Part shown: positions 13,059 to 21,787 of the stretch, in pieces
Layout of the letters: each line of letters starts with the position of its first letter
Position numbering within the stretch: position 1 is the first letter of the stretch
Translations under genes and position numbers: made by a program
Source of the DNA: a virus
Length of the DNA: 27,536 nucleotides
Strand: one strand, 5' to 3'
Virus record (IMG/VR): IMGVR_UViG_3300029913_000094
Span: 1 to 27,536 of that record
Notes under the pieces: generated by a model
What the model was told of the DNA's origin: nothing
Database searches by the model: none
The model's input: only the letters and a program-made list of their open reading frames with translations

Positions 13059-14506
13059 TTCCAGAAAGCAGAATTCCATTTATTTATGTTGATTTTGATA
13101 ATAGCAAAGCCATCACGCCAGGAGGATCTCAGGCTTACAATGTATTATTGATCGGACAAAAGCTGGATACAGCTGTAGGTCCTTCCCTGACTCCTACCTT
13201 AATTCGCAATGAGAAAGATGTCAGCGATTTATTTGGCTACGGCTCGATGCTTCATCTCATGGCTAAAGGCTATTTCTCAAACACTCCTACGGCAAAAACT
13301 TACGTAATCTCTCTAGATGATCCAAAAGGTTCAACCGCCGCTCAGTGGGGTATTACACTGGAGGGTGCTTACGTGAGCAATGGGAGTTTACCCCTTTTTA
13401 TTGCAGGCAAAAAGTTTGAGGCCATCGTCACCAAAGAGACAACCAAATTCTTTTCAGATTTAGCTGATAAAATTACCAAAGACTCTTCTTGTCCACTCAA
13501 AGCAGAGGCTCACGAGTCAGCTCTCACTTTGACAGCTAAAAATAAGGGAGTCATGGCTGGAAATATTGATGTCAGAGCGGAGTTAGGGTTTTCAAAACAA
13601 CCCGCAGCAGGACTCAAGCTCAAGGTTGAACATACTCAAGCTGAAGCTGGCATGGGAGATGTAAATCTTGAAGAATGTATTAAAAAAATTGCAGACAAAC
13701 AGTTTCATATCATCGTCAATCCCTACACCGATCAAGAGTCTCTTCATGTTTTAGATCAGGATTTGACGGAACGGTTCTTAGCATCAAGACAACTCGAAGG
13801 CCAAATGATTGCAGCTTTAGGTGGTGATGATGTGGTTTTAACTGACTCAAAGCAAACACCCCTTCAGCATTCCAAGCACATGACTTTTTTAGCCACTGGA
13901 AAAAATAGTCCTACCCCTTCTTTTGTGTGGGCAGCAGCTTTATCCGCAGTGGTAGCTAATGAGGGACAAGTGGACCCTGCCAGGCCTTTTAATACTTTGC
14001 CTATTTATGGATGCCTACCTGATGAGGATGGAAGTCGTTATGAAAGAGCAGCACGAGCAAGATTGCTGGATGCAGGCTTTAGCACGTACAATGTTGATTT
14101 TAATGGCAACCCCAGGATTGAAAGGCTGATTACAACTTATTCTAATATTAATTCAACAACAGATCAGAGTTATTTATCACTCAATACTTTACTCACACTT
14201 TCTTATTTGCGCTTTAGTTTTGTGAACTATTTTTCAGCCAAGTACCCCAGGCACAAGCTGGCGGATGATTCGGCTATCGTTCATCCAGGATCCGCAATTC
14301 TCACACCAAAAACGGCTCAATGTGAGGCTGTAGCATTATTTTTAAGCTGGGAAGAGGACGGGCTGGTTGAAAATTTTGATCAGTTTAAAAGTGATCTTAT
14401 TGTGGAGAGAAATACAAAGGATCGGGGAAGACTCGATTTCTTTATATCTCCCAGGCTCATCTCTCAGCTGAATGTGATGGGTGCAAAAATTTCATTTCTG
14501 ATTTGA
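13055..14506 (+). CDS. Contractile tail sheath protein, Mu gpL-like
   Basis: 483 aa. The opening 'IPFIYVDFDNSKA..GGSQAYNVLLIGQKL' and the C-terminal half ('FVWAAALSAVVANEGQVDPARPFNTLPI.G...P', 'ERAARARLLDAGFSTYNVDFNGNPRIERLITTY', 'DRGRLDFFISPRLISQLNVMGAKI') are the hallmarks of the Mu-type sheath family. This makes the phage a myovirus. The protein polymerises around the tail tube and contracts at infection. Start overlaps the previous stop (ATGA). Confidence 0.95.
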   Translation: MIPESRIPFIYVDFDNSKAITPGGSQAYNVLLIGQKLDTAVGPSLTPTLIRNEKDVSDLFGYGSMLHLMAKGYFSNTPTAKTYVISLDDPKGSTAAQWGITLEGAYVSNGSLPLFIAGKKFEAIVTKETTKFFSDLADKITKDSSCPLKAEAHESALTLTAKNKGVMAGNIDVRAELGFSKQPAAGLKLKVEHTQAEAGMGDVNLEECIKKIADKQFHIIVNPYTDQESLHVLDQDLTERFLASRQLEGQMIAALGGDDVVLTDSKQTPLQHSKHMTFLATGKNSPTPSFVWAAALSAVVANEGQVDPARPFNTLPIYGCLPDEDGSRYERAARARLLDAGFSTYNVDFNGNPRIERLITTYSNINSTTDQSYLSLNTLLTLSYLRFSFVNYFSAKYPRHKLADDSAIVHPGSAILTPKTAQCEAVALFLSWEEDGLVENFDQFKSDLIVERNTKDRGRLDFFISPRLISQLNVMGAKISFLI

Positions 14507-14513
14507 GGACATT

Positions 14514-14888
14514 ATGGCTTATGTGAATCGAAGATCTGGCATTATTCATTTAAAAATTAACGGGACCTTGTATTCAGCCAAGGGAGGCTCCTTTAAATAT
14601 AATTTGGGAGCTCCTAAGAATGAGGCCTTGCTGGATGCTGCTGGATCCTCCATTGGATACAAATCGACTGCTCAAGTGCCCTTCATTGAAGGGGAGATTT
14701 ATGACAGCCATGATTTGGATTTAAAAACTCTTTGCACGCTCGATGATGGCACAGCCACGCTTGAGCTTGCCAATGGAAAGACAGTCATTTTACGAAATTG
14801 CTGGTTTGCAGGCACCGGAGAGACCCAGACGGAAGAGGCCACCATTGCTTTTAGGCTTGAGGGAAGATCCGCAGAAGAACTCAAATAA
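14514..14888 (+). CDS. Tail tube protein, Mu gpM-like
   Basis: 124 aa, usual length. 'GTLYSAKGGSFKYNLGAPKNEALLDAAGSSIGYK' followed by 'PFIEGEIYDSHDLDLKTLCTLDDGTATLELANGKTVILRNCWFAGTGE' is the phage tail tube family pattern. It forms hexameric rings that stack into the inner tube. Lies 7 bases after the sheath gene, with GAGGA before the ATG. Confidence 0.92.
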   Translation: MAYVNRRSGIIHLKINGTLYSAKGGSFKYNLGAPKNEALLDAAGSSIGYKSTAQVPFIEGEIYDSHDLDLKTLCTLDDGTATLELANGKTVILRNCWFAGTGETQTEEATIAFRLEGRSAEELK

Positions 14889-14914
14889 CCGTACAAACAC
14901 AAAAGGAAATTTTT

Positions 14915-15181
14915 ATGATAAAAAGAATAGAACTTAAAGCCCCGATTCAAAATGGATCAGAACTGATTACTGAGCTTGTATTTCAACCGGTTAAGGCAAA
15001 ACACATTAGGCTTTTGCCCCTTGCTAATACGAACATGAATTTTCACATCCAATTAGCAGGCACTTTAACAGGAACCCCGCCCAGTGTGATGGATGAGCTT
15101 TCAGCAGAAGATACGTTTCAGGTGATAGAGGTGATCGAAAATTTTTTTCTACCTTTCCTAAAGATTGGAGCGGCAAACTAG
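14915..15181 (+). CDS. Tail assembly chaperone, short form (Mu gp41 / P2 gpE-like)
   Basis: 88 aa. 'IKRIELKAPIQNGSELITELVFQPVKAKHIRLL' then 'SAEDTFQVIEVIENFFL' matches the Mu gp41-type chaperone family that coats the tape measure before the tube assembles. It sits between tube and tape measure as expected. Near its 3' end a heptamer of T preceded by AAA allows a -1 ribosomal slip into a second open frame (see the frameshift entry). AAAGGAAATTTTT precedes the ATG. Confidence 0.85.
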   Translation: MIKRIELKAPIQNGSELITELVFQPVKAKHIRLLPLANTNMNFHIQLAGTLTGTPPSVMDELSAEDTFQVIEVIENFFLPFLKIGAAN

Positions 15182-15294
15182 GGCTTTTTGCCTATCTTTT
15201 TCATTTTCAACCTGAATCTTTATGGGAATTTACAGAGGAAGATTTTTCATTCTGGAGTGAAAACGCTGAATTATGCCAACAAACTTTTCAGTAG
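15139..15294 (+). other. Programmed -1 frameshift site and extension of the tail assembly chaperone
   Basis: Two overlapping in-phase slippery heptamers: A-AAT-TTT (15139-15145) and T-TTT-TTT (15142-15148), read in the zero frame of the chaperone gene. Slipping back one base avoids the TAG at 15179 and opens 48 further codons to TAG at 15292-15294, for a product of about 126 aa. The extension ('LGLFAYLFHFQPESLWEFTE', acidic and aromatic) resembles the P2 gpE' type. It explains the apparent gap 15182-15272 and overlaps the tape-measure start by 22 bases. Tail chaperone frameshifting is conserved across many tailed phages. Confidence 0.8.
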
Positions 15295-16985
15295 CAGTCA
15301 CCATTCGAGCCATTGACGAGGTGACGAAAACCATTAACCGAGTCACAAGCAACATCTCTAAGCAAAGCTCGTCCGTGAAAGCGTTAGGCCAGAATCTTGC
15401 TCTTGCCACTCCACCTCGTCACTTCACTCAGGCAGCAAAAGACCTAGGTGCTGAGATCTCAGGCATTACAAAATCTTCTGAAATGAAGCGTTTTATAACT
15501 GATGTAGAACTAGGAACAAAACGTGCTGTGACTGGTTTTAGACTCTTGGGAAGTGCTGCAAAAGATGTTTTTTCAGTGCTTGCCACTTCGGGCGTTGTCA
15601 TTGGAGGCCTGTCTTTTGCCTCAAATCGCCTATTCACTGATGTATCTAGGTCTAATATTGAACTCAAGCATGCGGCCACTCAGCTAAACACTACACCCGA
15701 TCAACTCAGGTCTTACAGACTTGCAGCGGAAAGTACAGGGGTAGCCCAGGGTGCGATTGACTCTGCCTTCAGTCGGATCAACGATATGGCGTTTCAGTTT
15801 AAAGTGGGGAATACCGCTCCTGCTCAATCGATTGCAGCGCTGAACTCTATCCACCAGGGGACTCCCATTTCTCTTTTAGATGAGCACAAACGGCAACGTT
15901 CCCCTGAGTTGATCTTAGGAGAGTTTTTCGAAAAGCTCAAGACCTCTCACCTTCCTCAAGTGACCAAAGTTCAATTCATGAATGATTTTCTTGGAAACGC
16001 AGATCTTTTACCTTTAGCATCACTCGGAAGGAAGGGTTTTCATGAAAAAGCATCCCAATTTCAAGGTGAAGATTACAAGGAATCAGATCAGGCAACAGAA
16101 AAATATTTACAAGCAACGACGCAGTTCAATACAAGTCTGGATAAGCTCAAACGTCTAGCATCCATTGAAATTCTTCCTGGAATTTCTAAAGGATTAGAAG
16201 GTATTTCAAACTGGATCAAAGAGCATGGGCAGTCACTTCGAACTCTTTTTAAAGATATCGGTGAAGGCATTCCACGAGAAATGAGTTCTGCACTCTGGTG
16301 GATCAATGGGCTTGTTAAAGGGCTTACTCTTTTGTCAAACACCCTTGGAATTGCTAATTTTGCTTTCTTAACAATGGGCCTCACCATTGGAGTTAAATTC
16401 TATAAAGCATGGCAAGTCTTAAAACCGATTCAAGCTCTTTGTGGGATTGGAGCTAAGCTTAAAATGGTGTGGTCAGGCGTGGAAGTGGCTTTTTCAGTGG
16501 TTGAAGCGGCTGTAGTTGCTCTCACGTCTCCAATGGGTTTACTCGTTGCTTCGATTGCAATGATTGTGGGAGCCTTTGTCACTTTAGGTGTGGTTATTTA
16601 TAAAAACTGGAGCAAGATCAAAGAGGTTTTTAAAAGCTTTAAGCTGGAGTTCAAAAGTAATTTAGAAGACATAAAAAAACTCATTCATGGAACAATTGAT
16701 TCTATTTCACAGTTCATGAATCCAAAAAAACTACAATTTTCAAAGGTTTTCTCTCAATTCAAAGTAGGCCAAGAATCGATCAAACAGAATGAAACTAATT
16801 ATGAAAAAAAGAATTTAATTCCTAATTACAATAAACCTGTAACTCGTTTAAAAGACAATCCTACCCCAGCTGAAGTGACCGTCCGGTTTGAAAACTTGCC
16901 AAAAGGCGCAAGAATAGACGAGCCACGTGGGACTTCATGGGTCAATCTCTTTGCTGGTTATTCATCCGTGGGAGAAAGCGCATGA
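15273..16985 (+). CDS. Tail tape measure protein, Mu gp42-like
   Basis: 570 aa, helical. The N-terminus 'FSVAVTIRAIDEVTKTINRV' is the usual tape-measure start. The middle carries hydrophobic runs (about 350-375 'LSNTLGIANFAFLTMGLTIG' and 405-450 'FSVVEAAVVALTSPMGLLVA...') that would cross the host membrane during DNA delivery. The end 'AEVTVRFENLPKGARI' is common to Mu-type tape measures. Length sets tail length. Its start lies inside the frameshift extension of the chaperone and its stop overlaps the gpN-like start (ATGA). Confidence 0.9.
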   Translation: MPTNFSVAVTIRAIDEVTKTINRVTSNISKQSSSVKALGQNLALATPPRHFTQAAKDLGAEISGITKSSEMKRFITDVELGTKRAVTGFRLLGSAAKDVFSVLATSGVVIGGLSFASNRLFTDVSRSNIELKHAATQLNTTPDQLRSYRLAAESTGVAQGAIDSAFSRINDMAFQFKVGNTAPAQSIAALNSIHQGTPISLLDEHKRQRSPELILGEFFEKLKTSHLPQVTKVQFMNDFLGNADLLPLASLGRKGFHEKASQFQGEDYKESDQATEKYLQATTQFNTSLDKLKRLASIEILPGISKGLEGISNWIKEHGQSLRTLFKDIGEGIPREMSSALWWINGLVKGLTLLSNTLGIANFAFLTMGLTIGVKFYKAWQVLKPIQALCGIGAKLKMVWSGVEVAFSVVEAAVVALTSPMGLLVASIAMIVGAFVTLGVVIYKNWSKIKEVFKSFKLEFKSNLEDIKKLIHGTIDSISQFMNPKKLQFSKVFSQFKVGQESIKQNETNYEKKNLIPNYNKPVTRLKDNPTPAEVTVRFENLPKGARIDEPRGTSWVNLFAGYSSVGESA

Positions 16986-18130
16986 TTCCACGAAAAAGAA
17001 GAATCAAAAAGGCCAAGTATAACGGAGTTTCTTTTTACATTGAGGATGATGAAACATCCGGTGGACGTAGGATTGTGACTCATGAATTCCCCTATTCTGA
17101 AATTCCAGCCACTGAGGATTTAGGCAAAAAGGCCAAACAATGGCAAATCCAAGGTTTTGTAGGTGGCGCTCTTTATAAGCAAGAGGCAGAAAAGCTCCAA
17201 GATGCTTTAGAGCAAGCAGGTGTCGGAACCCTAGATCATCCTTATATTGGAAAGAATAAAAAAGTCAGATGCACGAGTTACCGCAGAAATGAAACTAACC
17301 GAGAGTGGGGAGTGGTTTGGTTTTCCATGACCTTGACTGAGGCAGGAGAATTGCCTCAAATCACAGCACTCTCTATTGCCGATCAGGCGCAAAAAACTCA
17401 ATCTTTCTTGGAAAACGTACTGCATACGTCTCAATCCATAGCATTGGGTGCATCAGGAGTTCTGTCAGGGGCCGCCGATACTTTAGATTCCTTATCAGAA
17501 CAACTTGAAGAGAATCTTGCTCCATTTATAGCTGTGAGAGAAAGTTTAGGGGATGTACTCACTTCTTTAGCAGGGTTAAAAAACGTAGGTCGTGACATCT
17601 TATCTGAACCTGGAAATTATTTAAATGCCTTCATCGGTGCGTTAGGTGTACTCATTGAATCACCTCTGGATTCATTAACTCTGATGAATATTCTTAGCTC
17701 ATCTCTTACACCTCTTTTTGAATCGATAAATCCATCGCTCGAGCGTACAGAACTTCACTCTACTTCTGAAACATTAGCCACGGTAATGTTAATTTATATG
17801 AGTGAAGTTGCAACAAGAAATGATATTTTGAATACAAAGGCAAGGGAAAAAATAAAAACGCTATTCCTATCATCCTGTGATTTATGTTTAGATCAATCAG
17901 ATTCTTTTTTTGAAATCATCCAAAACGTCAGATCGGAAACCTATTTCACACTTCAAAAACAAGATGAACAAAGGAATGTAAAAATCATTCATCCCCAGGG
18001 ATGTACAAATATTTTACTACTTGCCTATGAGCTTTACGGGGATGTTTCAAAATCCATACAACTCACTCAGATGAACCCTGACCTAAACCCTTGCTTCATC
18101 ATCAGAGGCACCTTCTTGGAGGTGGTATGA
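16982..18130 (+). CDS. Mu gpN-like tail/DNA circularisation family protein
   Basis: 382 aa. Residues 10-110 ('AKYNGVSFYIEDDETSGGRRIVTHEFPYSEIPATEDLGKKAKQWQIQGFVGG' onwards) are the N-terminal domain of the Mu gpN ('DNA circularisation protein N') family, a baseplate hub-associated protein. A longer frame begins at 16937, but ATG 16982 gives the standard ATGA overlap with the tape measure and the family's usual N-terminus. The C-terminal half is helical and not recognisable. Its stop overlaps the gpP-like start at 18127. Confidence 0.88.
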   Translation: MIPRKRRIKKAKYNGVSFYIEDDETSGGRRIVTHEFPYSEIPATEDLGKKAKQWQIQGFVGGALYKQEAEKLQDALEQAGVGTLDHPYIGKNKKVRCTSYRRNETNREWGVVWFSMTLTEAGELPQITALSIADQAQKTQSFLENVLHTSQSIALGASGVLSGAADTLDSLSEQLEENLAPFIAVRESLGDVLTSLAGLKNVGRDILSEPGNYLNAFIGALGVLIESPLDSLTLMNILSSSLTPLFESINPSLERTELHSTSETLATVMLIYMSEVATRNDILNTKAREKIKTLFLSSCDLCLDQSDSFFEIIQNVRSETYFTLQKQDEQRNVKIIHPQGCTNILLLAYELYGDVSKSIQLTQMNPDLNPCFIIRGTFLEVV

Positions 18131-19218
18131 TTGCTAGTCTTGAAGCTTCAAAAGATCAGGTAAAACTCCTTGTCGGAGGTGTCTTGCATCAGGGCTGGAG
18201 CAGGGTGGATATTCACAGATCCATTTACACCGCAGCAGGAGCTTTTGATTTAACTCTTTCTCCTGTCTGGGAGCAGATGCCTCTTGATTTTGCTCTGTAT
18301 CCAGGAGAAAGCTGCACATTAAAAATAGGCAGTGAAACAGTCATTACAGGATTTATTGATTGTGTCAGGCAAAAGTTAGATCATTCTCAGCATATTTTAG
18401 ATGTTTCAGGACGGGATCAAACAGCAGATATTGTGGATTGCAGTAGTTTAAGGCAGTCCAGAGTTTGGAACCCTGTTCCGCTTGAGACGATTGCGGATGA
18501 GTTACTCAAACCCTTTGGGATTCCATTCATTCATCCAAAAAATACAGGCTCTGTGTTTCCCTCCTGGTCCATCCAAGAAGAATCCGTATTTGATAATCTC
18601 TCGCGAGCAGCTTCCTTGCGTGGTTTTTTACTCCTGTCAGATGGAAAAGGAAACCTGGTTGCAACCAGGCCCAGGACGAATCAAGTTTCAATCTTTATTC
18701 ATGAAAAAAGTGGTGTTTTAAGCTGCGAACAGACTGAAGATTTTAAAAATCGTTTTAGCAAGTACGTCACCCGTGGGCTTAACTATGGACCCACCGAGGG
18801 GAAGGAAGAAAATCTCAGGTTTAAAATTCCTCCCGTCGTTGATTCTAGTATTAAACGTTACCGACCGATTCTTATCTCTCAAGATGGAGAGATTAGGGAG
18901 CAAGTCGCAAAAGACCGCCTAGCTTGGGAAGCGCGAGTCAGGCGGGCTAAGTCTAATCAGGTGGACATCACTCTGACCTCTTGGAAAGATAGCCTAGGCA
19001 AGCTCTGGGACATCAATCAACTGGTATCTTTATCTTTTCCTGGAATCCATGTGTCTGGAAAATACCTCATTACCTCAGTTCATTTCACTTTAGATTCCAG
19101 TGGAACAAAAACAAACTTACAATGTGAATCCGCCCACAGCGCAGATATTGACCCCACCTTGGAAGCCAAAGAAATCAATTTTAGAAAAGCTTTGCAAACC
19201 CCAGAAGGACCTAAATAA
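18127..19218 (+). CDS. Baseplate hub protein, Mu gpP-like
   Basis: 363 aa. 'VKLLVGGVLHQGWSRVDIHRSIYTAAGAFDLTLSP.W' and 'YPGESCTLKIGSETVITGFIDCV...L....H.L.VSGRDQTADIVDCS' are typical of Mu gpP and the wider gpD/gp27 hub family, which joins tube, spike and baseplate. ATG 18127 is chosen over the frame opening at 18091 because GGAGGTGGT lies immediately upstream and it gives an ATGA overlap. The stop abuts the next start with no gap. Confidence 0.9.
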   Translation: MIASLEASKDQVKLLVGGVLHQGWSRVDIHRSIYTAAGAFDLTLSPVWEQMPLDFALYPGESCTLKIGSETVITGFIDCVRQKLDHSQHILDVSGRDQTADIVDCSSLRQSRVWNPVPLETIADELLKPFGIPFIHPKNTGSVFPSWSIQEESVFDNLSRAASLRGFLLLSDGKGNLVATRPRTNQVSIFIHEKSGVLSCEQTEDFKNRFSKYVTRGLNYGPTEGKEENLRFKIPPVVDSSIKRYRPILISQDGEIREQVAKDRLAWEARVRRAKSNQVDITLTSWKDSLGKLWDINQLVSLSFPGIHVSGKYLITSVHFTLDSSGTKTNLQCESAHSADIDPTLEAKEINFRKALQTPEGPK

Positions 19219-19761
19219 ATGGATTACTCGTTATTTCAAGCCCTTGAAAAACTTTTGAAACCGATCCGCTCTCGGATTTCAAACCTCATTCAAAGAGGAA
19301 TGATGCATAAATTGAGTGAGTCAGGCGTTCAGGTGAGTCTTGGGGAAGGCGATACACAGGAGAATATTCGTTATCTCCAGCATTATGGATTTGCCTCTCA
19401 CCCACCTAAAAATTCTGAGACTTTACTTTTATTCCCTTCTGGAGAAAGAAGCACTGGATTTGCTCTGTCCTCAAACTCACCCAAAGGGTGCCCAGTCCAA
19501 CTCGATGAAGGTGAATCCGCTCAGTATAATGAGGAGGGTTCATCCATTACTTTAAAAAATGGGGGTAAGCTTGAAATTAGAAACAAGGAAAATGAACTCA
19601 TCAGTGTTCTTTTAGATTTAACGGTTCAAGTGGAAAAATTATCTCAACTCAGTGCACTGGCTCCTCCTGGTGGAAATTATCCTGGAGGCAATTGCACGAT
19701 CAGCGTTCCAGGCTTTGACATCGCATCGGTCAAATCAAAGCTTTCTTCCTTTAAGGCGTGA
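19219..19761 (+). CDS. Baseplate spike protein, Mu gp45-like (gpV family)
   Basis: 180 aa. 'R.SNLIQRGMMHKLSESGVQVSLGEGDTQENIRYLQHYGFASHPPKNSETLLLFPSGERS' is the OB-fold region of the Mu gp45/P2 gpV spike. A short beta-helix stem follows ('SITLKNGGKLEIRNKENE'). The trimeric spike pierces the outer membrane. It has a low-complexity GGNYPGGN loop near the C-terminus. No metal-binding HxH tip motif was seen at the end, unlike P2 gpV. Confidence 0.88.
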   Translation: MDYSLFQALEKLLKPIRSRISNLIQRGMMHKLSESGVQVSLGEGDTQENIRYLQHYGFASHPPKNSETLLLFPSGERSTGFALSSNSPKGCPVQLDEGESAQYNEEGSSITLKNGGKLEIRNKENELISVLLDLTVQVEKLSQLSALAPPGGNYPGGNCTISVPGFDIASVKSKLSSFKA

Positions 19762-19765
19762 CCCT

Positions 19766-20194
19766 ATGCAAGACTTAACGGCTTTACTTTTTTATCATGA
19801 CATCTGGCTGAAAGAAGAACTCAGTGAAGAAAACTGGATTAAAAACGCAATTGCTATGAGCCTTTTTTCAGATCAAAGAGTGGAAGAAATCCCAGCCTAT
19901 GAAGTATCCCACCGTGGGTATTGGGCAGACTCTTTAGATCCACAAGCTCAGCCTCTAGGCTCAAGACTTTGGACTTTAGCCAACCAGCCTTTGAATGAAG
20001 AAAGTTTAGAAGATGCGATCCAATACTCCTATGAATCTTTATCTTGGCTTTTAGACGAGGATGTCATTACGGAGCTAAAAACAGATGGTGAACTTTCAAA
20101 AGGTACCATTCTTCTTTTTATCGGAGTGGTCACGAAAAAGAAAAATTACAACTTCTCCATTAACCTAAATCGGGGGATCGATGGAATTTTCTAA
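19766..20194 (+). CDS. Baseplate protein, Mu gp46-like (gp25-type lysozyme fold)
   Basis: 142 aa. 'WIKNAIAMSLFSDQRVE', 'HRGYWADSLDPQAQPLGSRLWTLANQPLNEESLEDAIQYSYESLSWLL' is the Mu gp46 family pattern, the wedge component that starts the sheath in contractile systems. A frame opening at 19652 would overlap the spike gene by over 100 bases; ATG 19766, with AAGGCG upstream, gives the family N-terminus. Overlaps the next gene by 14 bases. Confidence 0.88.
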   Translation: MQDLTALLFYHDIWLKEELSEENWIKNAIAMSLFSDQRVEEIPAYEVSHRGYWADSLDPQAQPLGSRLWTLANQPLNEESLEDAIQYSYESLSWLLDEDVITELKTDGELSKGTILLFIGVVTKKKNYNFSINLNRGIDGIF

Positions 20195-21254
20195 GCCTTC
20201 TTTACAAACTTTGATCACCAGAATTCAATCCGACATCGCCAGTCGCTTAGGCATTGGGCTTCCCATTAAAAAGGCAAGCATCCTTTCTGCTCTTGCTTCC
20301 GCAATGGCTGGATCCGTGTTTCTACTCTATGGAAGCGTTGAATACTGGCTCACTCAGTGGTTTATCGATACGGCAACAGGGATTCATTTAGATCGATTAG
20401 CAGGACTCTTTGGAATGATCCGGAATGGAAAAACTCAAGCCCAGGGAACTATCCGAATCGAGGGAACCTCTGGAAAACTCATCCAAAAAGACGCACTCTT
20501 ATCCACACAAGAAGGTGAAACCTATTCCATTAAAAATGACGTCACGATCAATGATCAGGGTTTTGTCCATGTAGTGGTCACTGCATCAGCAGCAGGGCCT
20601 GCTGGAAATTTAAAATCAAACTCGATTTTAAAACTGATCACTTCCATTTCAGAAGTGAAACGAGATGCCCTAGTGCTGGAAATTATCGGTGGATTTGAAG
20701 AAGAAAATGACGACCAGCTTCGAGTAAGATTACTGAAGCGACTCAGGCACCCAGGACAAGGCGGAAGTGAGGCAGATTACATTCATTGGGCGCAGTCTAT
20801 TTCAGGAGTGGGCAATGTTTGGGTGACTCCTGATCCTAAATCCTTTTCAATCTTCCTTTCTTTTCTCACGATCGATGCAGATTACCCCCTCCCAACGGAT
20901 GATTTGAGACAATCCGTTGAAGCAAGTTTGAAAACGAAAAAACCTTTAGGGACTCGGGTTTTTGTGCAGAAATTAGATCCAGTTCCTATTTTCATTGAAA
21001 TCAAGATTTTCATTGAGATCATGATCCTAGATCAAAAAGACGTGGAAACAAAGCTTGAAAAAGCGTTAAAAAATTACTTCCTTAAAAAGGTATCTCCAGG
21101 AAATCGCATTCCATTGATTCACATCACGCAGCTTGTCTCACAAATTCTTAAACACGATCATTTTAAAATAGTTTCACCTGAAAGTGACATTCTGATTAGC
21201 CCAAATCAAATTGGAGTATTTGGAGGACTTAAATGCAGTTATTCTCAGTCTTAA
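20181..21254 (+). CDS. Baseplate J-like protein, Mu gp47-like
   Basis: 357 aa. 'TGIHLDRLAGLFGMIRNGKTQAQGTIRIEGTSGKLIQKDALLSTQEGETYSI' and 'AGPAGNLKSNSILKLI', 'EEENDDQLRVRLLKRLRHPGQGGSEADYIHWAQSISGVGNVWV' are strong baseplate J/gp47 signatures. It is the wedge protein that links the baseplate to the fibres. GGGGGATCG just before the ATG supports the start. Overlaps the next gene by 22 bases. Confidence 0.94.
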   Translation: MEFSKPSLQTLITRIQSDIASRLGIGLPIKKASILSALASAMAGSVFLLYGSVEYWLTQWFIDTATGIHLDRLAGLFGMIRNGKTQAQGTIRIEGTSGKLIQKDALLSTQEGETYSIKNDVTINDQGFVHVVVTASAAGPAGNLKSNSILKLITSISEVKRDALVLEIIGGFEEENDDQLRVRLLKRLRHPGQGGSEADYIHWAQSISGVGNVWVTPDPKSFSIFLSFLTIDADYPLPTDDLRQSVEASLKTKKPLGTRVFVQKLDPVPIFIEIKIFIEIMILDQKDVETKLEKALKNYFLKKVSPGNRIPLIHITQLVSQILKHDHFKIVSPESDILISPNQIGVFGGLKCSYSQS

Positions 21255-21787
21255 AAAATCTACTTCCTCAAGGTGCTTTCTGGGAAGTGACGCCTCACAG
21301 TGCTTTTCATCGTTTGCTGCTTGCCTTGTCTGATGAACTGGACCGAAATTTAGAGGTCGTCTTAAATATTCCAAACATTCTTTCCTATGATCAAGATCCA
21401 TCTCGTTTTATGAAGTATCTAGGTTTAAACCAAAGCTTACTCAAATCGAAAGACTCACAAATCCAGGCTATTTTATCCATCTTAAGTAGACAAGGAAATT
21501 TAAGCAGGCAGTACATCGAAGAAAGACTGAAGGCATTAGGCTACACCCACTTTTCAATCGATGATCCAACCGAAGAAGATGCTGGCCTTGAGCCCATTGT
21601 GAAAGATATGATTTCTGTCTACAAAAGAATTGAATCCATTCACTACTTGAGTGCTGGAGATCCTTGTGGAAGTTCGCTCCAGTCGTGGTGGAATCTTCCA
21701 TTTGAATTAGATGTTAAAAAACTTCTCCCAGCTTATATTGCCGTCAACTTTTTATATCAGGAGAATATCAATGCTTCGAATATCTGA
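21233..21787 (+). CDS. Tail protein, Mu gp48-like (YmfQ/DUF2313 family)
   Basis: 184 aa. 'LKNLLPQGAFWEV....AFHRLLLALSDELDRN' is the standard gp48/DUF2313 opening (LLP.G.AW), followed by 'LSRQGNLSRQYIEERLKALGY.HFSIDD' which is also typical. In Mu it follows gp47 and anchors the tail fibres. The frame reads into the first fibre gene by 17 bases. Confidence 0.85.
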   Translation: MQLFSVLKNLLPQGAFWEVTPHSAFHRLLLALSDELDRNLEVVLNIPNILSYDQDPSRFMKYLGLNQSLLKSKDSQIQAILSILSRQGNLSRQYIEERLKALGYTHFSIDDPTEEDAGLEPIVKDMISVYKRIESIHYLSAGDPCGSSLQSWWNLPFELDVKKLLPAYIAVNFLYQENINASNI

